In this document: piece by piece, positions 34,644 to 40,043 of the stretch
How the letters are laid out: each line of letters starts with the position of its first letter
Position numbering within the stretch: position 1 is the first letter of the stretch
DNA from: Bacteroidales bacterium
Lineage (GTDB): Bacteria; Bacteroidota; Bacteroidia; Bacteroidales; UBA3663
Direction: 5' to 3'
DNA: 40,043 nucleotides
Assembly (NCBI GenBank): GCA_016293065.1
Contig: JAEDEY010000008.1
Span: 1 to 40,043 of the forward strand
Position numbers and translations under genes: made by a program
Notes under the pieces: generated by a model
What the model was told of the DNA's origin: nothing
The model's input: the letters and a program-made list of their open reading frames with translations, nothing else
Databases searched by the model: none

Positions 34644-36308
34644 TTGGATTTTCTCAATTCCATACTCTTCGAACATTCGGCACTTCAGGCGACAATCATC
34701 ATCTCGGTTGTCATAGCTTTAGGCCGAGCGCTTGGCAAACTTCGTTTTGCTGGCGTGTCGCTTGGTGTGACTTTCGTGTTCTTCGTAGGTATCTTGGCCG
34801 GACATCTTGGCTTCAGCATCGACAATCAGATGTTGCTCTTTGCCGAGAGTTTCGGCCTTGTGCTTTTTGTATATGAACTGGGTCTTCAGGTAGGTCCTGG
34901 TTTCATCAGTTCGTTCCAGCATGGAGGTATGCGTCTCAACCTGCTTGGTATAGGTGTCATTGTGCTTGGTACCATCACGGCCTTGCTGCTCGGTTGGACA
35001 ATGGGTGTGCCTTTGCAAGATGTCTCGGGTATCCTCTGCGGAGCTACTACCAATACCCCGGCTCTTGCAGCTGCTCAGCAGACGCTGGTGCAGATGGGGT
35101 ATGACTCAAGCGGAGCTGCCTTGGGCTGTGCTGTCACCTATCCTTTGGGCGTAATCGGTGTAATCATTGCCATACTTCTGCTCTCCAAGATGCCGCTTTC
35201 ACGTAAGGCCAATGAACAGGTTGGGCAAGAATCGCCCGAACGTCCTTATGTCGGCAAGTTCAAGGTTCTTAATCCTGGCATCTGCGGAAAGAAGGTGGCT
35301 GATGTGGCTCAGCTAATTACCGCCAAGTTTGTCATCTCACGTATTTGGAGAGGTGACAATGCTGTGACTCCCGATGGAACGCATGTCCTTCAATCCGATG
35401 ATATTGTGCTTGTGGTGACCGAGGAGAAATACATGTCTATGCTTGCGGCTCTCTTTGGGCAGCGTCTAGACGACAGGGAATACAATCAGGAGGGTTTCGA
35501 CTGGAATCATCTTGATGGTAAGCTTATTTCCAAGCATGTTGTCATCACCCGTTCAGAGATCAATGGAAGGAAACTTGGTGCTCTGAAACTGCGCAGCCGC
35601 TTTGGAATCAATGTTAGCCGTGTGCTCCGTAGCGGCATCCAGCTTGTTGCTACTCCTAAGCTCGTCCTTCAAATTGGAGATCGCCTCACCATCATTGGTG
35701 ATGCTTCTTCAATCGAGAGGGTTGAGGAGGTGCTGGGCGGACAGGTAAAGACACTACGTGAGCCAAACCTCGCGTCTATTTTCGTAGGTATTCTGCTAGG
35801 TCTTATCATTGGTAGCATCCCTATAGCAATTCCGACAATCAGCACCCCAGTTAAACTCGGTCTGGCTGGAGGACCTATCATTGCAGGTATCCTGATGGGA
35901 GCCTATGGCCCTCGTTTCCATCTGGTGACCTATACCACACGCAGTGCTAACCTCATGATGCGTGGCATAGGACTCTCTCTCTATCTTGCCTGTCTCGGTC
36001 TTGCCTCAGGTAGCCATTTCTTCGCTACGGTTATGCGCCCCGAAGGATTGCTGTGGATAGTGCTGGGCTTCCTTATCACGGTTATCCCAGTGTTCATCAT
36101 GGCTATCGTTGCCATGCGTCTTGCCAAACTTGATTTTGGCAGTACTTGCGGAATGCTTTGTGGGGCAATGGCTAATCCGATGGCACTAAACTACGTCAAC
36201 GAAATTATCTCCAACGACAATCCATCGGTAAGCTATGCAGCGGTATATCCTCTCGGTATGTTCCTCCGTGTCGTAATCGTCCAGATTTTACTGATGCTGC
36301 TGTTATAA
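34644..36308 (+). CDS. AspT/YidE-type putative transporter with two TrkA-C domains
   Basis: This 554-residue inner-membrane protein has two hydrophobic halves of about five to six spans each (about 15–185 and 385–554). Between them lie two soluble TrkA-C (RCK_C) domains at about 205–375 (KVLNPGICGKKVADVA…; GFDWNHLDGKLISKHVVITRSEINGRKLGALKLR). This is the AspT/YidE/YbjL layout (AAE transporter family). AspT itself exchanges aspartate and alanine; most relatives are uncharacterised. The start codon is TTG at 34644: the resulting MDFLNSILFEHSALQA fits the family N-terminus, and the next in-frame ATG is more than 60 codons later, inside the membrane domain. It lies between metK and the threonine ammonia-lyase. 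Confidence 0.92.
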   Translation: MDFLNSILFEHSALQATIIISVVIALGRALGKLRFAGVSLGVTFVFFVGILAGHLGFSIDNQMLLFAESFGLVLFVYELGLQVGPGFISSFQHGGMRLNLLGIGVIVLGTITALLLGWTMGVPLQDVSGILCGATTNTPALAAAQQTLVQMGYDSSGAALGCAVTYPLGVIGVIIAILLLSKMPLSRKANEQVGQESPERPYVGKFKVLNPGICGKKVADVAQLITAKFVISRIWRGDNAVTPDGTHVLQSDDIVLVVTEEKYMSMLAALFGQRLDDREYNQEGFDWNHLDGKLISKHVVITRSEINGRKLGALKLRSRFGINVSRVLRSGIQLVATPKLVLQIGDRLTIIGDASSIERVEEVLGGQVKTLREPNLASIFVGILLGLIIGSIPIAIPTISTPVKLGLAGGPIIAGILMGAYGPRFHLVTYTTRSANLMMRGIGLSLYLACLGLASGSHFFATVMRPEGLLWIVLGFLITVIPVFIMAIVAMRLAKLDFGSTCGMLCGAMANPMALNYVNEIISNDNPSVSYAAVYPLGMFLRVVIVQILLMLLL

Positions 36309-36325
36309 ACTTTTTACTTAAACAT

Positions 36326-37522
36326 ATGTTGAATTTAGACACAATTTACAAAGCGCGTTATGTGCTAAAGAAGGTGATTCGACGCACCGACTTAATACCT
36401 GCACCAAATTTAAATCCTTTATGTCATGTATGGTTGAAGCCAGAAAACCTTCAAGTGACAGGCTCATTTAAGGTGCGCGGAGCATATTATAAGATTTCTC
36501 AGTTGTCCGACGATGAGAAGACTCGCGGTGTGATTGCTTGTTCGGCTGGTAATCATGCTCAGGGCGTGGCTCTTGCTGCAGCCGCGAGTGGCATTAAGTC
36601 GCTCATCTGTCTGCCAGAAGGTGCGCCTATCAGCAAAGTCGAGGCCACTCGAAATTATGGCGCAGAGATATGCCTTGTGCCAGGTGTCTATGATGATGCA
36701 TACCAGAAAGCTCTCCAGTTGCGCGATGAGTTTGGCTATACTTTTGTCCATCCGTTCAACGATGAGAACGTGATAGCAGGTCAGGGCACTATTGGTTTTG
36801 AACTACTCGACCAGCTTCACGATGTAGATGTTGTGCTCGTCCCTATAGGTGGTGGAGGCTTGATCAGCGGAGTAGCGTTTGCCATCAAAAGTCTTATGCC
36901 AAGAGTCAAGGTCTATGGTGTTCAGGCTGAAGGTGCGCCAAGCATGTTCAATAGCATAAGAGACCAAAAGATAGAGCGACTTCCTAAAGTACATACTCTT
37001 GCCGACGGCATTGCCGTAAAGGAACCTGGCGATCTCACTTTTGACCTGTGTAGTAAGTATGTAGATGGTATTGTGACAGTAAGCGATGACGAAATAAGTG
37101 CGGCAATCCTCGCCATGATGGAGCAGCATAAGCTCATTGCCGAAGGTGCTGGTGCTGTCAGCGTGGCCGCTGCTATGTTTAACAAGATTCCGCTCGAAGG
37201 CAAGAACGTGATATGCGTGGTCAGTGGCGGCAATATCGATGTCAATATCCTCAACCGTGTTGTTACTCGAGGACTAGCCATGGGCGGACGTACCTGTCGC
37301 TTCGTTTTCGAGCTTGATGACAAGCCTGGTCAGTTAGTAGGTATTGCCGACATAATTGCTCGTCTTGGAGGTAATGTGGTTAATGTCGAACACAGCCGTT
37401 CACGTGAGACTTTCGATGTGCTGGCATGTCAGCTCAGCATACGTGTAGAAACACGCAATTCCGAACATGTCAGTGAGATCCGCAATGCGCTCGTAGCTGC
37501 AGGATTCCGACTGATAGAATAA
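36326..37522 (+). CDS. ilvA: Threonine ammonia-lyase (threonine dehydratase)
   Basis: The 398-residue PLP enzyme turns threonine into 2-oxobutanoate and ammonia, the first step toward isoleucine or part of threonine breakdown. The PLP lysine is K49 in TGSFKVRGAYYK. ACSAGNHAQG and the phosphate-binding VPIGGGGLISG follow. A single ACT domain occupies about 325–398 (RFVFELDDKPGQLVGIADII…), a likely site for allosteric control by an amino acid. The single-ACT layout is that of the short IlvA/TdcB-like form (TIGR01127), not the double-domain E. coli IlvA, so a catabolic role is possible too. It starts 17 bases after the transporter gene. Confidence 0.93.
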   Translation: MLNLDTIYKARYVLKKVIRRTDLIPAPNLNPLCHVWLKPENLQVTGSFKVRGAYYKISQLSDDEKTRGVIACSAGNHAQGVALAAAASGIKSLICLPEGAPISKVEATRNYGAEICLVPGVYDDAYQKALQLRDEFGYTFVHPFNDENVIAGQGTIGFELLDQLHDVDVVLVPIGGGGLISGVAFAIKSLMPRVKVYGVQAEGAPSMFNSIRDQKIERLPKVHTLADGIAVKEPGDLTFDLCSKYVDGIVTVSDDEISAAILAMMEQHKLIAEGAGAVSVAAAMFNKIPLEGKNVICVVSGGNIDVNILNRVVTRGLAMGGRTCRFVFELDDKPGQLVGIADIIARLGGNVVNVEHSRSRETFDVLACQLSIRVETRNSEHVSEIRNALVAAGFRLIE

Positions 37523-37549
37523 TTACTAACCTATAATGAAGTATTAGCC

Positions 37550-40021
37550 ATGACGATTTCTATGATCAAGGAACTGGATAAGCCAGCTATCATAACACTC
37601 GAACGCGAAGTCAGCTTTGAGGAGATGCTTCGCCGCATCTCTTTGTTTGCAGGGGTCTTCGCCACACAGCGTGGCGATAAGGTCGTCATCCTTAGCGAGA
37701 ATCGTGAGGGTTGGATCTATGCAGCCTATTCTGTTTGGGCTAACAAAGGTGTTGTAGTGCCTGTCGATGCCAGTTCCACGGTCGAAGATGTGGAATATGT
37801 CGTTCGTGACTCTTCTCCTGCCTGCATCTGGGCTTCGCATAAGCGGGTCGAGACTGCTATTGCGGCAGTCAAGGCTGCAGGTGCCGATATCCCAGTGTTC
37901 ACCATCGAGGATTACGAACGCGCCGACATCAGTGGCTATCATCGTGCCGACGTGGTGGCCAACAGCAGCGATTTGGCTCTCATCATGTACACCTCTGGCA
38001 CTACGGGCTCGCCAAAGGGTGTGATGCTTTCGTTTGGCAACTGTATGGCCAATATCAATTCTGTGGCTTTCGAGGTGCCTATCTTCAGCAGCCTGCGTCG
38101 CACTCTCATCCTCCTGCCTCTCCACCATATCCTGCCTCTCATGGGCACTCTCATGGCGCCTATGATTATTGGTGGCGGTGTGGCAATCTCACCGTCAATG
38201 TCGGGCCCCGATATCATGGCTACGATGCAGAAGGGCAAGGTGGCAATCTTCATTGGTGTGCCTCGTCTGTGGCAGACTCTCATCACTGCTATTCTCTATA
38301 AGATTAAGAGCAAGTGGATCACCAAGGCTCTCTACAACATGTGCCGTAAGCTCCAGTGGCGATGGCTCTCTCGCACTATCTTCAGCAGCGTGCGCAAGAA
38401 GATGGGTGGCAACATCACTTATTGCGTCAGTGGTGGTGCAGCTCTCGACCGTGATATCGCTGTGGCAATGAAGACTATCGGCCTCGACCTTCTCGAAGGC
38501 TATGGTATGACCGAATGTGCGCCTATCATTGCTTTTACTCGTCCCGACGACATCGTGCCTGGCAGTGTCGGCAAGCCTCTGCCTTCCGATAAGGTCGAGA
38601 TACGCAATGGCGAGATCTTTGTCAAAGGACCAAACATCATGGTCGGATATTATAACCGCCCAGAGGAGACACGCGAGGTGCTCGATGCCGATGGCTGGTT
38701 GCGCACGGGCGATCTCGGTATGTTCGACGATCATGGTCGTCTCTACATCACTGGCCGAAGCAAGGAACTTATTGTATTGCCAAACGGCAAGAATGTGCAG
38801 CCTTATGAGATCGAGTTCAAGATCGAGCATTATGACCAATATGTCAAGGAAGCTGCTGTGGTGCAGGATGGACAACTCTTGCGTGCCATCATTGTGCCTC
38901 AGCCTGCTTGGGCTGCCGACTTGAGCGACGAGGATGTCGAGGAGACACTCAAGCGTGAGGTGCTTGAGCCTTATAATCTTACAGTGGTCAACTACAAGAA
39001 GCTTATGAGCCTCTTTGTCTATCGTGGCGATTTGCCTCGCACCAAGCTCGACAAGCTACAGCGTTTCAAGTTGACCGAGATCATTAATGCCGGTATCCAT
39101 TCTGCGCCAAAGGAGAAGCAGTTTGTCGAACCTGCCTTCGAGGAGTATCGCGTCATCAAGCAGTATATCCGTCAGGAGAAGAAGTGTGTTGTCCGTCCGA
39201 CCGATCATCTTGAGACCGATCTCGCTTTCGACTCGCTCGACAAGATTGGCCTTCAGGGCTTTGTCGAACAGACTTTCGGCATGGAGTTGCCGCTCGAACG
39301 CATGATAGCTTTCAAGAACGTCACCGAACTCGCCGAATACGTGTCCGACTACAAGACGCGTATAGAGTTTGAGAAGACCGATTGGCACTCTATTCTTCAG
39401 GAGCCATCGGCCAATGTCAAGCTTCCGGGTACGTCATATCTTGGAGTAATCTTCACCAAGTTCTGCCGTTGGGCTTTCAAGCATTATTTCGGATTCCAGA
39501 TGTTCGGACGTGAGAATATCCCTGCTCAGGGTCCATTCATCCTCGCTGCCAACCACGAGAGCTATCTCGATGGTATGTTCGTGATGAGTGCTGTGCCCAA
39601 CAAGCTCATTCGCCACACCTATTTCGTGGCAAAAGAGAAGCACGTGACTCGTCCTGCTACTATCTATTTGGCAAGCAAGCTCAATGTCATTGTGCTCCAC
39701 ATGAGCAACCTCAAGACTTCAATACAGCAGCTTGGCGAGGTGCTGAAACGCGGCGAGAGCATCATCATCTTCCCCGAGGGTACGCGCACCGAGACTGGAA
39801 AGTTAGGCGAGTTCAAGAAGACTTTCGCTATCCTCAGTGTCGAGCTTGGCGTGCCTGTCATTCCTGTCACCATCGATGGTGCTTTCGAGGCTATGCCAAA
39901 GCACCAGAAAGTGCCGTCTCGCTCAAAGGTAACAGTCACAGTCCATCAGCCTATCATTCCTTCTGGCTACGACTATGACCAGCTCTCCGATGCTACAAAG
40001 CAGGCGGTAGCTAATGCATAA
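37550..40021 (+). CDS. Fusion of acyl-CoA/ACP synthetase, carrier-protein and PlsC acyltransferase domains
   Basis: The 823-residue protein has three parts. Residues about 1–530 are an AMP-forming acyl ligase with MYTSGTTGSPKGVMLS (P-loop), EGYGMTECAPI and YITGRSKELIVLPNGKN. About 535–605 is a carrier-protein-like domain with phosphopantetheine site D561-S562-L. About 640–823 is a PlsC/LPLAT acyltransferase with H669-(X)4-D674 (NHESYLD) and F741-P-E-G-T-R746. This suggests activation of a free fatty acid, holding it on the built-in carrier and transfer to a lysophospholipid. E. coli Aas joins the two enzymes in the opposite order and lacks the carrier. A second ATG at 37562 is a possible start. 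It is the last gene of the metK set, 27 bases after ilvA. Confidence 0.92.
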   Translation: MTISMIKELDKPAIITLEREVSFEEMLRRISLFAGVFATQRGDKVVILSENREGWIYAAYSVWANKGVVVPVDASSTVEDVEYVVRDSSPACIWASHKRVETAIAAVKAAGADIPVFTIEDYERADISGYHRADVVANSSDLALIMYTSGTTGSPKGVMLSFGNCMANINSVAFEVPIFSSLRRTLILLPLHHILPLMGTLMAPMIIGGGVAISPSMSGPDIMATMQKGKVAIFIGVPRLWQTLITAILYKIKSKWITKALYNMCRKLQWRWLSRTIFSSVRKKMGGNITYCVSGGAALDRDIAVAMKTIGLDLLEGYGMTECAPIIAFTRPDDIVPGSVGKPLPSDKVEIRNGEIFVKGPNIMVGYYNRPEETREVLDADGWLRTGDLGMFDDHGRLYITGRSKELIVLPNGKNVQPYEIEFKIEHYDQYVKEAAVVQDGQLLRAIIVPQPAWAADLSDEDVEETLKREVLEPYNLTVVNYKKLMSLFVYRGDLPRTKLDKLQRFKLTEIINAGIHSAPKEKQFVEPAFEEYRVIKQYIRQEKKCVVRPTDHLETDLAFDSLDKIGLQGFVEQTFGMELPLERMIAFKNVTELAEYVSDYKTRIEFEKTDWHSILQEPSANVKLPGTSYLGVIFTKFCRWAFKHYFGFQMFGRENIPAQGPFILAANHESYLDGMFVMSAVPNKLIRHTYFVAKEKHVTRPATIYLASKLNVIVLHMSNLKTSIQQLGEVLKRGESIIIFPEGTRTETGKLGEFKKTFAILSVELGVPVIPVTIDGAFEAMPKHQKVPSRSKVTVTVHQPIIPSGYDYDQLSDATKQAVANA

Positions 40022-40043
40022 TAATAGCCTTACTGATTTTTTT

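Noticed and set aside
33306..34676. 456-codon open frame on the - strand covering all of metK
   Set aside because: It is the shadow of a strongly codon-biased gene: sense codons here rarely place TTA, CTA or TCA in the needed frame. Its product has no recognisable domain, while metK is certain.
38195..38875. 226-codon open frame antisense to the acyl ligase fusion
   Set aside because: Fully inside a well-supported gene, with low-complexity His/Leu-rich product and no signals of its own.

Overview
The window reads as a chromosomal core region of a Bacteroidales bacterium, most likely Prevotella-like. This rests on the order tuf–tRNA-Trp–secE–nusG–rplKAJL–rpoBC, on promoters of the Bacteroidetes type (TTTG, about 20 bases, TAnnTTTG), on the scarcity of Shine-Dalgarno sequences, on a PASTA-bearing FtsI inside a long division and cell-wall (dcw) cluster, and on the lineage-typical inserts in MraY and MurD. 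Genus is inference. I saw no insertion sequence, prophage, CRISPR array or defence cassette.

Region 1 (1–11740, + strand) is the transcription/translation block: the tail of tuf, a tRNA-Trp-like gene whose anticodon arm is about 8 bases too long, secE, nusG, rplK, rplA, rplJ, rplL, two successive terminator-like hairpins, then rpoB and rpoC with a strong terminator. Region 2 (11771–14154, +) is a compact four-gene set: a DUF554 membrane protein, a TIGR02757 protein, a low-molecular-weight tyrosine phosphatase and a YccF protein. It ends in a terminator whose loop carries the likely -33 box of the next gene, a desulfoferrodoxin-type superoxide reductase.

Region 3 (14802–30259, - strand) is the dcw operon, transcribed rsmH–ftsL–ftsI–murE–mraY–murD–ftsW–murG–murC–ftsQ–ftsA–ftsZ. 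Several genes overlap by four bases. A good promoter lies just upstream of rsmH, and a strong hairpin terminator lies between ftsZ and the convergent superoxide reductase gene. The usual first gene, mraZ, is not present. Together these genes make lipid II and build the septal divisome.

Region 4 (30471–33212, +) holds two tandem sodium:neurotransmitter-symporter-family transporters and a terminator. Region 5 (33281–40021, +) is a probable operon: metK, an AspT/YidE-type transporter with a TTG start, an ACT-domain threonine ammonia-lyase, and a three-domain protein (acyl ligase, carrier protein, glycerophospholipid acyltransferase). The metK leader carries a 29-base tandem repeat, each copy opening with a possible mini-ORF.

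No wholly new multi-gene system is evident. The items most worth following are the aberrant tRNA-Trp, the metK leader repeat, the ligase–carrier–acyltransferase fusion, the terminator/promoter overlaps and the non-standard FtsZ tail.
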